Under the pieces are notes generated by a model. The model ran no database searches. It had not been told where the DNA came from and saw nothing but the letters and a program-made list of their open reading frames with translations. Both the position numbers and the translations under genes were made by a program. Shown piece after piece: positions 1-7,836 of a stretch of DNA of 61,082 nt. Positions within the stretch are counted from its first letter, which is position 1; each line of letters opens with the position of its first letter. The stretch spans positions 1 through 61,082 of the forward strand of contig CALJHN010000012.1 in NCBI GenBank assembly GCA_938075455.1, written 5' to 3'. The DNA is from an uncultured Flavobacteriales bacterium. GTDB taxonomy: Bacteria; Bacteroidota; Bacteroidia; Flavobacteriales_D; Parvicellaceae.

Positions 1-1
1 T

Positions 2-238
2 AATTTAAAAAAGACATTATTAAGTGTAGCTATGTTAGGTGTAGTATTGGTTTTTGCATACTTCTTAGCAGATAGTGAAGCTGTTTTAGATTCACAAGGA
101 AAAGTGTTAGAAGGTGGAGAAGCAGGATCTTCTACAAACCAATGGGTGGGTACTGGAATATGGTATAGTGTAGCCTTAGGTTTTGTAGCAAGTATGTTTT
201 TTGTTTACGATTTAGTAAAAGGATTAATAAAATCATAA
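2..238 (+). CDS. Small membrane protein upstream of ExbD, 5' partial
   Basis: The reading frame is open to the left edge (first whole codon at base 2), so the ATG at 32 need not be the true start. The visible 78 residues hold two hydrophobic segments, about residues 8-20 and 55-75, separated by a polar Gly/Ser-rich loop. It ends 4 bases before an ExbD gene. In Bacteroidota, small membrane proteins often sit between the MotA/TolQ/ExbB channel gene and tandem exbD genes, so this is probably the C-terminus of such a protein. I do not recognise a named family, and the function is inferred from position only. Confidence 0.6.
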   Translation, partial: NLKKTLLSVAMLGVVLVFAYFLADSEAVLDSQGKVLEGGEAGSSTNQWVGTGIWYSVALGFVASMFFVYDLVKGLIKS

Positions 239-242
239 AAAG

Positions 243-938
243 ATGGCAAGAAGAGATACTCCAGAAATTAATGCAGGTTCGATGGCAGATATTGCTTTCT
301 TGCTTTTGATTTTCTTTCTTATTACTACTACCATGAATTTGCCTCAAGTTCATGAAGAAAGATTACCTCAAAAGTCAGATGTTGAATTTCTTTTAAACGA
401 AAGAAATGTTCTACAAATCATGGCAAACAAAAATGATAAAATTGGTATAGAAGGTGAATTTGCTGATATTTCTGATATTCAAAATGCTGTAAAAAAGTTT
501 TATCAACATAAAGATGGTACACCTAATCAGCCATCTTATATTGAAGTAACTAGAAAAATTTGTGAAGATACTTTAGAGTCTTTAGAAAATGCATTAAATG
601 TATATCCAGATGCTCCATTATTTAAGATAGAACAAGATGCATGGAAAAAAAGGCTAGATGCATGTATTGCATTCGGTGGAGGATTTCAAACGCTGCCAAA
701 TAATGCAACGGTATCAATTCAACTTGACAATTCTACTACTTATGTAACCTACATGAGTGTTTTAGATCAAATTATGCAAGGACTTAATTCTTTAAGAGAT
801 AGTTTGTGTAAGGATAAATTTGGAGTTTCTTTTGAAAAATTAAACGACAAAGTGGAGATTGATAAGCAGAAGATTTCAGCTATAAGACAAGTTTATCCTA
901 AAAAGATAATGAAAGAAAAAAATAGATCAGTTCAATAA
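243..938 (+). CDS. exbD: ExbD/TolR-family biopolymer transport protein (first copy)
   Basis: 231 residues. It has a short cytoplasmic N-terminus, one transmembrane helix (about residues 13-31) and a periplasmic domain, which is the ExbD/TolR layout. The helix carries Asp16 in the SMADIAF motif, matching the conserved protonatable Asp of ExbD. With ExbB it should use the proton motive force to drive TonB-dependent outer-membrane uptake or a related machine. The periplasmic part is longer than in classical ExbD (about 140 residues in E. coli) and has two Cys residues in a segment around residues 105-140. A second exbD starts 8 bases downstream, so the two are surely one operon. Confidence 0.9.
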   Translation: MARRDTPEINAGSMADIAFLLLIFFLITTTMNLPQVHEERLPQKSDVEFLLNERNVLQIMANKNDKIGIEGEFADISDIQNAVKKFYQHKDGTPNQPSYIEVTRKICEDTLESLENALNVYPDAPLFKIEQDAWKKRLDACIAFGGGFQTLPNNATVSIQLDNSTTYVTYMSVLDQIMQGLNSLRDSLCKDKFGVSFEKLNDKVEIDKQKISAIRQVYPKKIMKEKNRSVQ

Positions 939-946
939 AAGTTATT

Positions 947-1408
947 ATGTCTAAATTTTCAAAAGGTAAAAAAAGAAAGGATCCAGCTATATCAACCGCG
1001 GCATTGCCTGATATTGTATTTATGTTGCTCTTCTTTTTTATGGTAACTACAGTTTTTAAAGAAAAAGAGTCTAAAAAATTAGAGATTGATAAAGTTGCAA
1101 TTAAAGAAACTATTGATTTAGAGAAAAATATAAAAGCTTCTTATTTTTGGATTGGAAAAGTTCCTGGAAAAGTAGACGATTTCAGAGTTCAATTAGACGA
1201 TGATTTAATAAACGATTATTCAGAAATTAAAGATTACTTAATTGAGCTTAGAAAGAATCCTGAATACTCTCAGGTTTGGGGCTCTCGTTTTTTTAATGTC
1301 TTTAAGGTGGATAAAAAAACTGAGATGAGAATTGTTAGAAAAGTCCATGACGAACTTAAAGAAGCCGAGGCTTTTAAAGTTGTTTATTCAGTCAACAGAG
1401 AGAAATAA
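947..1408 (+). CDS. exbD: ExbD/TolR-family biopolymer transport protein (second copy)
   Basis: 153 residues. A basic N-terminus (KGKKRK) precedes one transmembrane helix, about residues 20-38, carrying Asp22 in the LPDIVFM motif, the ExbD signature. The rest is a periplasmic domain. Two unequal ExbD proteins in tandem are usual in Bacteroidota and may form a heteromeric stator ring with ExbB. Its last 21 bases overlap the 3' end of the convergent CPBP protease gene on the other strand, so there is no room for a conventional terminator between them. Confidence 0.9.
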   Translation: MSKFSKGKKRKDPAISTAALPDIVFMLLFFFMVTTVFKEKESKKLEIDKVAIKETIDLEKNIKASYFWIGKVPGKVDDFRVQLDDDLINDYSEIKDYLIELRKNPEYSQVWGSRFFNVFKVDKKTEMRIVRKVHDELKEAEAFKVVYSVNREK

Positions 1409-2296
1409 ATCTTTCTTCCAAAATATTTTCTTAATTATTATATATGCTAACATCCCCAATCCAAGAGGTAATATGACATAATTAGAAAAAAATTCAAGAT
1501 TGTTTTCAGAAATTAATTCCATCTTTACCCCTTGCATACTTATTAATGAAAAAAAGTTGAATCCAAAATGTAATAAGATAGTAAGCAGGATATTTTTACT
1601 GTAGTCGTAAATTAACCCTAATAAAATACTGGCAAATATTATAGATAGTAAATTTTCAATTTGAAAATGTAGCATTCCAAAAACAAAAGAGGTAACTACA
1701 ATCCCAGCAATGTTATTTTTAAAAATTCCAATGCATATTTTTTGCAAAATCCCTCTAAAAAACAACTCCTCTCCAAAAGCAGGAAGTATTGAAAGCAATA
1801 CAATATTAAATAAAAAACTTCTAAAACTTTTAGATATAAAACCTTCTTGAATTCTAGTATTAAAATCTTGTTGTTCTTTTAGGAAGTTTTTTATTTCAAT
1901 TGGCAGAAAGTCATAGCCTACATAAGTAGATATTAACAAAAATAGTTGGGCAACACCTAACAAAACAATAAAGTATAATAAACATTTTGTTAGGTCACTT
2001 TTGTTAGGATTCCTGTAGTGGAGAGAAAAAGTTTTAAGAAGAAATAAAAAAATAACAGACGGCATTAGGAATGTTCCAAGTTGATCAAAAAAAGCCAATG
2101 CTTTGTGGGCATAAATAAATTTAAATTCCCTGCTGTTAAGGTCGTTAAAAATTTGAATACTACTTAGATCCCAAATTGCGTCAATAAACCCTAAGGCTAG
2201 CATATTGAATACAATTTTCACAATTAAAACAATAGTAATTGATAAAAAAAACAGCCCAATATAATTTTTTACTGGAAGCAAATCTATATTTTTCAT
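1388..2296 (-). CDS. CPBP-family intramembrane glutamic protease
   Basis: 302 residues with about eight hydrophobic segments. The family motifs are present in order: EExxxR (Glu176, Glu177, Arg181 in FGEELFFRG), FxxxH (His210 in FGMLHF) and HxxxN (His243, Asn247 in LHFGFN). These define the CPBP/Abi (Rce1-like) membrane proteases, in which the glutamate and histidines form the active site. The bacterial substrate is unknown; roles in peptide or lipoprotein processing or bacteriocin immunity are possible. It is divergent from dus with only 48 bases between the start codons, and overlaps exbD at its 3' end. Confidence 0.88.
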   Translation of the reverse strand: MKNIDLLPVKNYIGLFFLSITIVLIVKIVFNMLALGFIDAIWDLSSIQIFNDLNSREFKFIYAHKALAFFDQLGTFLMPSVIFLFLLKTFSLHYRNPNKSDLTKCLLYFIVLLGVAQLFLLISTYVGYDFLPIEIKNFLKEQQDFNTRIQEGFISKSFRSFLFNIVLLSILPAFGEELFFRGILQKICIGIFKNNIAGIVVTSFVFGMLHFQIENLLSIIFASILLGLIYDYSKNILLTILLHFGFNFFSLISMQGVKMELISENNLEFFSNYVILPLGLGMLAYIIIKKIFWKKDLFLSVD

Positions 2297-2326
2297 GTCG
2301 AAATATAGTAATTAGTTGTTAATACA

Positions 2327-2334
2327 TAACTTTG
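2327..2334 (+). promoter_or_regulatory. -7 element (TAACTTTG) of the dus operon
   Basis: TAACTTTG fits the Bacteroidota -7 consensus TAnnTTTG and ends only 10 bases before the dus ATG at 2345, so the leader would be a few bases long. I see no well-placed -33 TTTG. Confidence 0.5.
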
Positions 2335-2344
2335 CAAAAAACTT

Positions 2345-3334
2345 ATGGTAAAAATAGGTAATTTATCTTTGGGAGATTTCCCACTTTTGCTAGCCCCAAT
2401 GGAGGACGTAAGCGACCCACCTTTTAGAGCTTTGTGTAAGAAGTATGGTGCTGATATGATGTATACAGAATTCATATCCTCAGAAGGACTCATTAGAGAT
2501 GCTGCTAAAAGCATTCAAAAATTAGACATTTTTGAGTACGAAAGACCTATTGGAATTCAGATTTTTGGTTCTGAAATATCTTCAATGAGAAAAGCCACTG
2601 AAATGTGTCAAAAAGCGAATCCAGATATTATTGATATAAACTATGGTTGTCCAGTTAAAAAAGTTGCTTGTAAAGGCGCAGGTGCTGGAATTCTTAAAGA
2701 TATTCCTAAAATGGTAGAAATGACCAAAGAGATAGTTAACTCTACAAATCTTCCTGTTACAGTTAAAACAAGACTGGGTTGGGATGAAAATTCAAAATAT
2801 ATTGTAGATGCAGCAGAGAGATTACAAGATGTTGGAATTAAAGCAATATCTATTCATGGACGGACTCGTTCCCAAATGTATAAAGGGGAAGCGGATTGGT
2901 CTTTAATATCGGAAGTTAAAAATAACCCAAGAATGCAAATTCCAGTCTTTGGGAATGGGGATATTAATTCACCTGAAAAAGCTTTGAGATATAAAAATAC
3001 TTACGGTGTTGACGGAATTATGATTGGAAGAGCAAGTATTGGAAACCCTTGGTTTTTTAATCAAATAAAGCATTTTTTAAAAACAGGAAATAATTTGGCT
3101 GTGCCGTCAATTGAAGAGAGAGTAAAAGTAGTAAAAGAGCATTTAGATTTTAGTATTAGATGGAAAGGAGATAGGGTAGGGATTGTAGAAATGAGAAGAC
3201 ATTATGCAAATTATTTTAAGGGGATTCCAAATTTCAAACCTATTAGAACACAATTAGTTACTTTAGATTCTAAAGATGAATTATTGGAAGTGTTAAATGG
3301 AATTGTGAATCAATTTGAATTTGAGTTAATATGA
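2345..3334 (+). CDS. dus: tRNA-dihydrouridine synthase (DusB-like)
   Basis: 329 residues, the usual size for Dus enzymes. It is an FMN- and NADPH-dependent TIM-barrel enzyme that reduces uridine to dihydrouridine in tRNA D-loops. The N-terminal LAPMEDVSD flavin-binding motif (residues 17-24), the INYGCPVKKV motif with catalytic Cys102, VKTRLGW, and the IHGRTR segment are all visible. DusB is the form expected in Bacteroidota, but I cannot separate DusA/B/C by eye with certainty. Its stop overlaps the start of the cobalamin adenosyltransferase by 4 bases (ATGA), so the two should be translationally coupled. Confidence 0.93.
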   Translation: MVKIGNLSLGDFPLLLAPMEDVSDPPFRALCKKYGADMMYTEFISSEGLIRDAAKSIQKLDIFEYERPIGIQIFGSEISSMRKATEMCQKANPDIIDINYGCPVKKVACKGAGAGILKDIPKMVEMTKEIVNSTNLPVTVKTRLGWDENSKYIVDAAERLQDVGIKAISIHGRTRSQMYKGEADWSLISEVKNNPRMQIPVFGNGDINSPEKALRYKNTYGVDGIMIGRASIGNPWFFNQIKHFLKTGNNLAVPSIEERVKVVKEHLDFSIRWKGDRVGIVEMRRHYANYFKGIPNFKPIRTQLVTLDSKDELLEVLNGIVNQFEFELI

Positions 3335-3894
3335 AAATCTATACAAAATCTGGAGACCAAGGAGAAACCTCATTATTTGGTGGGGAAAGAGTGAAAAAAC
3401 ACCACTTAAGTATTCAAGCTTATGGCACTGTAGATGAGTTAAATTCTTGGATTGGGTTGATTAAAGATAATATTAAGACTAAAGAAGCTGATATACTAGT
3501 CAAAATTCAAGAGCAATTATTTACCATTGGATCTTATTTAGCTACTGGCGATAATGAAAAAATGATGGTACATCTTCCAAAATTAGAAGATTCTCCTATT
3601 TTAGAATTGGAGAAATCTATCGATAATATGCAAGAAATCCTTCCAGAAATGAAAAATTTTATTTTACCAGGAGGCCATACAATATCCTCTTATTGTCATC
3701 TGGCAAGATGTGTTTGTAGAAGAGCCGAAAGACTAACTATAGAAACTGCAGAAATTCAAAAAGTTAATCCAATTATAATTAAATACTTAAATAGACTCTC
3801 TGATTTTTTATTTGTAATGGCTAGAAAAGTACTAATTGATCTGCAAATACCTGAAAAACCATGGATTCCAACCAAAAACGATATTAATAATTAA
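3331..3894 (+). CDS. Cob(I)yrinic acid a,c-diamide adenosyltransferase, PduO type
   Basis: 187 residues. It transfers the adenosyl group of ATP to cob(I)alamin to make coenzyme B12. PduO-type hallmarks are visible: N-terminal IYTKSGDQGETSLFGG (ATP-binding Thr/Ser/Gly loop), YGTVDELNSWIG, LPGGH, the RRAER segment and a C-terminal NRLSDFLF motif. The protein is all helical and expected to be a trimer. It overlaps dus by 4 bases. It implies a B12-dependent enzyme elsewhere (for example methylmalonyl-CoA mutase), but no B12 synthesis gene is in this window. Confidence 0.92.
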   Translation: MKIYTKSGDQGETSLFGGERVKKHHLSIQAYGTVDELNSWIGLIKDNIKTKEADILVKIQEQLFTIGSYLATGDNEKMMVHLPKLEDSPILELEKSIDNMQEILPEMKNFILPGGHTISSYCHLARCVCRRAERLTIETAEIQKVNPIIIKYLNRLSDFLFVMARKVLIDLQIPEKPWIPTKNDINN

Positions 3895-3910
3895 TTTTTT
3901 TTGAAAATTC

Positions 3911-3940
3911 TTTGCAGATTCGTTAAAAAAATTACTTTTG
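3911..3940 (+). promoter_or_regulatory. Promoter TTTG-N18-TACTTTTG for the DUF2795 gene
   Basis: TTTG at 3911-3914 and TACTTTTG at 3933-3940 with 18 bases between is a near-ideal Bacteroidota promoter. A possible upstream TTG start at 3938 lies inside the -7 box, which supports the ATG at 3962 as the true start of the next gene. Confidence 0.6.
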
Positions 3941-3961
3941 CCAATTCTTATAACCTTTTTT

Positions 3962-4183
3962 ATGTATTGGACTTTAGAACTTGCTAGATATTTAGAAGAT
4001 GCTCCTTGGCCCGCCGCCAAAGACGAGTTAATTGACTTTGCTATGAGGACAGGATCCCCATTAGAAGTTGTTGAGAATCTTCAAGCAATTGAAGACGAAG
4101 GTGAAATTTATGATACAATTGAAGAAATTTGGCCTGATTATCCAACAAAAGACGATTTCTTTTTTAACGAGGACGAATACTAA
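3962..4183 (+). CDS. DUF2795 domain protein
   Basis: 73 residues from the ATG at 3962 (MYWTLELARYLEDAPWPAAK). The open frame begins at 3938, but that start sits in the promoter. The sequence is acidic, with WPATKDELIDYA-like and GDEGEIYDTIEEIWPDYP-like segments and a FFFNEDEY end. I recognise this as the short DUF2795 protein common in Bacteroidota. The DUF2795 fold is thought to be a small helical domain of unknown role. It has its own promoter and lies between the adenosyltransferase and secA, 93 bases before secA. Confidence 0.8.
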   Translation: MYWTLELARYLEDAPWPAAKDELIDFAMRTGSPLEVVENLQAIEDEGEIYDTIEEIWPDYPTKDDFFFNEDEY

Positions 4184-4224
4184 ATCCTCCTTTTGTCTAG
4201 TCATTATTTTTTTTAGATTTATTC

Positions 4225-4257
4225 TTGCTAGTAATTCCAACTATTCCCCTATTTTTG
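4225..4257 (+). promoter_or_regulatory. Probable secA promoter
   Basis: TTG at 4225-4227 and TATTTTTG at 4250-4257, 22 bases apart, match the Bacteroidota -33/-7 pattern. The secA ATG is 19 bases further on. Confidence 0.45.
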
Positions 4258-4276
4258 TTTTTCGAAAATTGATAAA

Positions 4277-7200
4277 ATGTTTGATGGTATTCTAAAAAAG
4301 TTATTTGGTGATAAAAATAAGAAAGATCTTGATGAGCTTTTTCCTGTTGTCGAATCTACCAATCAATTTTCTCAAAAACTAATAAACCTTAGCGATGATG
4401 AGCTTAGAGCTAAAACCTCAGATTTCAAGAAAACACTGGAAAATTCATGCCAAGTAACACAAAAAGAAATTAAAGATTTAAAAGAGAAAGCAAACTCTGA
4501 CTTAGATATTTCTCAAAAGGAAGAAATTTACGATAAAATTGATGCACTGGAAGTCCAAGAAAATGAAGTAATAGAATCTACACTTTTAGATATTATGCCA
4601 GATGCATTTGCTGTTGTTAAAGAGACAGCGAGAAGGTTATCTGAAAACGGTTTTTTAAAGGTGATAGCAAACGAAAACGACCAAGAACTTTCTAAAAAAT
4701 TAGATGTTGTAGAAATCAAGGGGGGCCATGCAATTTGGAAAAATAGTTGGGATGCAGCTGGAACAACAGTGGAATGGTCAATGATTCATTATGATGTTCA
4801 ACTTATGGGTGGAGCAGCTCTTCACAAAGGTAAAATTGCAGAAATGATGACTGGTGAGGGTAAAACACTAGTTGCTACTTTGCCTGTTTATCTAAATGCA
4901 TTGGTTGGTAAAGGAGTTCATGTAATTACTGTGAATGATTATTTGGCAAAAAGAGATGCTCAATGGATGGGCCCTTTATACCAATTTCATGGCTTATCTG
5001 TAGACTGTATAGATTTGTACCAACCGCATTCACCAGAAAGAATAAAAGCTTACAATGCAGACATTACATTCGGAACCAATAACGAATTTGGATTTGATTA
5101 TTTGCGGGATAATATGGTTTCTGAAACTGATGGTTTGGTTCAAAGAAAGCATCATTACGCTATTATTGATGAGGTAGATTCTGTATTAATTGATGATGCT
5201 AGAACACCATTAATTATTTCTGGACCTGTAGCAAAAGGCGACCAACAAGAATATGTTGCATTAAAACCAAAAGTTGAGAAACTTGTTACTTATCAAAAGA
5301 AGCTTATTAATACTCTATTAAATGAAGCTAAAACCAAAATTTCTAATTCGGAGCAAGAAGGATTGGATAAAAAGCAACAAAAAGCTTTATTTGAAGAAGG
5401 ATGTTTGTCTCTTTTTAGGTCTTTCAGAGGACTTCCAAAGAACAAAGCTCTTATTAAATACTTAAGTGAACCTGGAATTAAAATTCACTTACAAAAGACA
5501 GAAAATTTTTATCTACAAGACAATGCTAAAGAAATGCCCAAGGCAGATGAATTGCTATATTTTGTAATTGATGAAAAAAACAACACTATTGATTTAACAG
5601 AAAAAGGAATTGATTTAATTTCTGGTGAAAACGATCCTGAATTTTATATTCTTCCAGATATAGGTGCAAAAGTTGTTGAAATTGAACAAAAGACACCAGA
5701 TGCTCAAAAAAGAGTAGAATTGAAAGATCAGATGATGTCTGATTATACAATAAAAGCAGAGAGAATCCACTCCATGAACCAGCTCCTTAAAGCATATTCT
5801 TTATTTGAAAAGGATGTTGAGTATGTTGTAATGGATAATAAAGTAAAAATTGTTGATGAGCAAACTGGAAGAATTATGGATGGTAGAAGATATTCCGATG
5901 GTCTTCACCAAGCAATTGAGGCGAAAGAAAATGTAAAAGTAGAAGCTGCTTCTCAAACCTATGCAACTATTACTCTTCAGAACTACTTTAGAATGTACCA
6001 CAAGTTAGCGGGAATGACTGGTACTGCAGAGACTGAAGCAAAAGAACTATGGGATATTTATAAACTAGATGTTGTTGCAGTTAAAACCAACAAACCATTG
6101 ATAAGAGACGATCAAAATGATTTAGTTTATAAAACTGCAAGAGAGAAGTACCAGGCAATTATTGAAGAAATTGAAAAAATCCGTTCCAATGGCAGACCTG
6201 TTCTAGTTGGAACTACTTCTGTAGAAGTATCAGAGCTTTTGTCAAGATTGCTAAAATTAAAGAAATTACCTCATCAGGTTTTAAATGCAAAATTGCATCA
6301 AAAAGAAGCAGAAGTAGTTACTGAAGCGGGAAAAGCAGGAACAGTAACTATTGCCACAAATATGGCTGGTCGAGGAACGGACATTAAACTTGGAGAAGGA
6401 GTTAAAGAGCAAGGAGGACTAGCAATAATAGGTACTGAAAGACACGATTCAAGAAGAGTTGATAGACAACTTAGAGGAAGATCTGGCAGACAGGGTGATC
6501 CAGGTTCTACTCAGTTTTTTGTTTCTCTGGAAGATAATTTAATGAGACTTTTTGGTTCAGAAAGAATTGCTAAAATGATGGATAGAATGGGCCATAAGGA
6601 AGGAGAAGTTATTCAGCACTCTATGATTACCAAATCAATCGAAAGAGCTCAGAAAAAAGTGGAGGAAAATAATTTTGGAATAAGAAAAAGATTGTTGGAA
6701 TTTGACGATGTAATGAATAGCCAAAGAACTGCTATTTATAACAGAAGAAAAAATGCACTCTTTGGGGATAAGCTAGATCTTGATATAGATAACATGATTT
6801 ACGACATTTGTAACATAACAGTTGTAAATGCACAACAAAATTCTGATTTTGAAGATTTCAATTACAATGTTATAACAAGCTTTGGTATTGAGTCTCCATT
6901 TAGTGAAAAAGAATTTTTAGAAAAAGACACCAATACTTTAACAGAAGATTTATACAAGAAGGCTAAAGAAAAATACGCAAGAAAAATTTCTGGTATTAAA
7001 TCAAATATCTTTCCAGTAATTAAAAATATTCACGAAAACCAATCGGATAAAATAGATAATATTGTGATTCCATTTACCGATGGAAGAAGAGCCATGAAGG
7101 TAGTTGCAAAACTTAGTAAAGTATATGAAACAGAAGGCTTAGAAGCTCTTAAGGCTTTAGAGAGAAACATCACTCTTGCATTTATTGACAATGAGTGGAA

Positions 7201-7663
7201 AGAGCACTTAAGAGAAATGGATTTTCTAAAGCAAAGTGTTTACCACGCACAGTACGAACAGAAAGATCCCCTTTTAATCTACAAGTTGGAAGGGTACGAA
7301 CTTTTTCAGTCTATGATGGATAAAATGAATAGAGATATTATTTCTTTTTTAATGAAGGCCCAACTTCATGATCCTAACGAACAAACACTTTCCTATGAAA
7401 CTAATCCAAGACCAAAACAAGACTTTAGTAAGTTAAAAGCAGGTAGAGAAGATGTTGCCCAGTCTACAAAAATGAATAATGAAATGGCTCAAAAGAATCA
7501 ATCTGGACAGCCTGTAAAACATTCTCCAGTGATGGTTGCAAAAAAGCCAGGAAGAAATGAAAGGGTTAAAATTTTAAATCTTCAAAATGGTGAAACCAAA
7601 GAATTGAAATTTAAACAAGCAGAACCATTAATAAATAGTGGAACGTGGCAAATGATTAATTAA
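4277..7663 (+). CDS. secA: Preprotein translocase ATPase SecA
   Basis: 1128 residues. It is the motor that pushes unfolded preproteins through SecYEG. The Walker A motif (MTGEGKT, residues 191-197), Walker B DEVD (298-301), the GTNNEFGFDYLRDN stretch, ATNMAGRGTD and RQLRGRSGRQGD (helicase motif VI) are all present. It is about 220 residues longer than E. coli SecA. Much of the excess lies in an insertion after Walker B, about residues 335-460, a known feature of Bacteroidota SecA. The C-terminal SEC-C zinc motif (CxCx8CH/C) is absent; the protein ends in a short basic domain (KPGRNERVKI...). Its role should include export of the T9SS and lipoprotein cargo seen elsewhere in this window. Confidence 0.97.
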   Translation: MFDGILKKLFGDKNKKDLDELFPVVESTNQFSQKLINLSDDELRAKTSDFKKTLENSCQVTQKEIKDLKEKANSDLDISQKEEIYDKIDALEVQENEVIESTLLDIMPDAFAVVKETARRLSENGFLKVIANENDQELSKKLDVVEIKGGHAIWKNSWDAAGTTVEWSMIHYDVQLMGGAALHKGKIAEMMTGEGKTLVATLPVYLNALVGKGVHVITVNDYLAKRDAQWMGPLYQFHGLSVDCIDLYQPHSPERIKAYNADITFGTNNEFGFDYLRDNMVSETDGLVQRKHHYAIIDEVDSVLIDDARTPLIISGPVAKGDQQEYVALKPKVEKLVTYQKKLINTLLNEAKTKISNSEQEGLDKKQQKALFEEGCLSLFRSFRGLPKNKALIKYLSEPGIKIHLQKTENFYLQDNAKEMPKADELLYFVIDEKNNTIDLTEKGIDLISGENDPEFYILPDIGAKVVEIEQKTPDAQKRVELKDQMMSDYTIKAERIHSMNQLLKAYSLFEKDVEYVVMDNKVKIVDEQTGRIMDGRRYSDGLHQAIEAKENVKVEAASQTYATITLQNYFRMYHKLAGMTGTAETEAKELWDIYKLDVVAVKTNKPLIRDDQNDLVYKTAREKYQAIIEEIEKIRSNGRPVLVGTTSVEVSELLSRLLKLKKLPHQVLNAKLHQKEAEVVTEAGKAGTVTIATNMAGRGTDIKLGEGVKEQGGLAIIGTERHDSRRVDRQLRGRSGRQGDPGSTQFFVSLEDNLMRLFGSERIAKMMDRMGHKEGEVIQHSMITKSIERAQKKVEENNFGIRKRLLEFDDVMNSQRTAIYNRRKNALFGDKLDLDIDNMIYDICNITVVNAQQNSDFEDFNYNVITSFGIESPFSEKEFLEKDTNTLTEDLYKKAKEKYARKISGIKSNIFPVIKNIHENQSDKIDNIVIPFTDGRRAMKVVAKLSKVYETEGLEALKALERNITLAFIDNEWKEHLREMDFLKQSVYHAQYEQKDPLLIYKLEGYELFQSMMDKMNRDIISFLMKAQLHDPNEQTLSYETNPRPKQDFSKLKAGREDVAQSTKMNNEMAQKNQSGQPVKHSPVMVAKKPGRNERVKILNLQNGETKELKFKQAEPLINSGTWQMIN

Positions 7664-7680
7664 TTCTAGAGAATCATTAA

Positions 7681-7836
7681 TCTATTACTATTAATAATTT
7701 AGAAATTTCCAATTACAGTTCTCATCTAGACTCTCTGGGAGAATGTTAAATTAATTCCCGGTATTTCCAGGGCATCTATCTATTGAAAGTAAAGTTTGGA
7801 AATGAAGTTGAAGAACTAAGGGTTGTAAAACTTTAA
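7681..7836 (+). pseudogene. Decayed T9SS type A sorting-domain tail
   Basis: The gap after secA contains, in one frame, about 22 codons (7681-7746), a TAA at 7747, then 28 codons ending in TAA at 7834. The second part ends GIYLLKVKFGN followed by EVEELRVVKL, which closely matches the end of T9SS type A C-terminal domains (GIYxxKVxxxx...KxVK). The segment before the stop reads DSLGEC, like the conserved D-x-LG of the same domain. I infer the remnant of a secreted protein gene whose N-terminal part is gone. No start codon or upstream body survives. It runs to the 3' end of the SLC13 gene on the other strand, sharing its last bases. Confidence 0.42.

Noticed and set aside
1388..1408. Possible frameshift or misassembly at the exbD/CPBP overlap
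   Set aside because: Both frames keep normal family ends on opposite strands; convergent overlaps of this kind occur elsewhere in the window.
4277..7663. The long SecA insertion as a foreign domain
   Set aside because: Bacteroidota SecA proteins normally carry an insertion of this size in this place, so it is a lineage trait.
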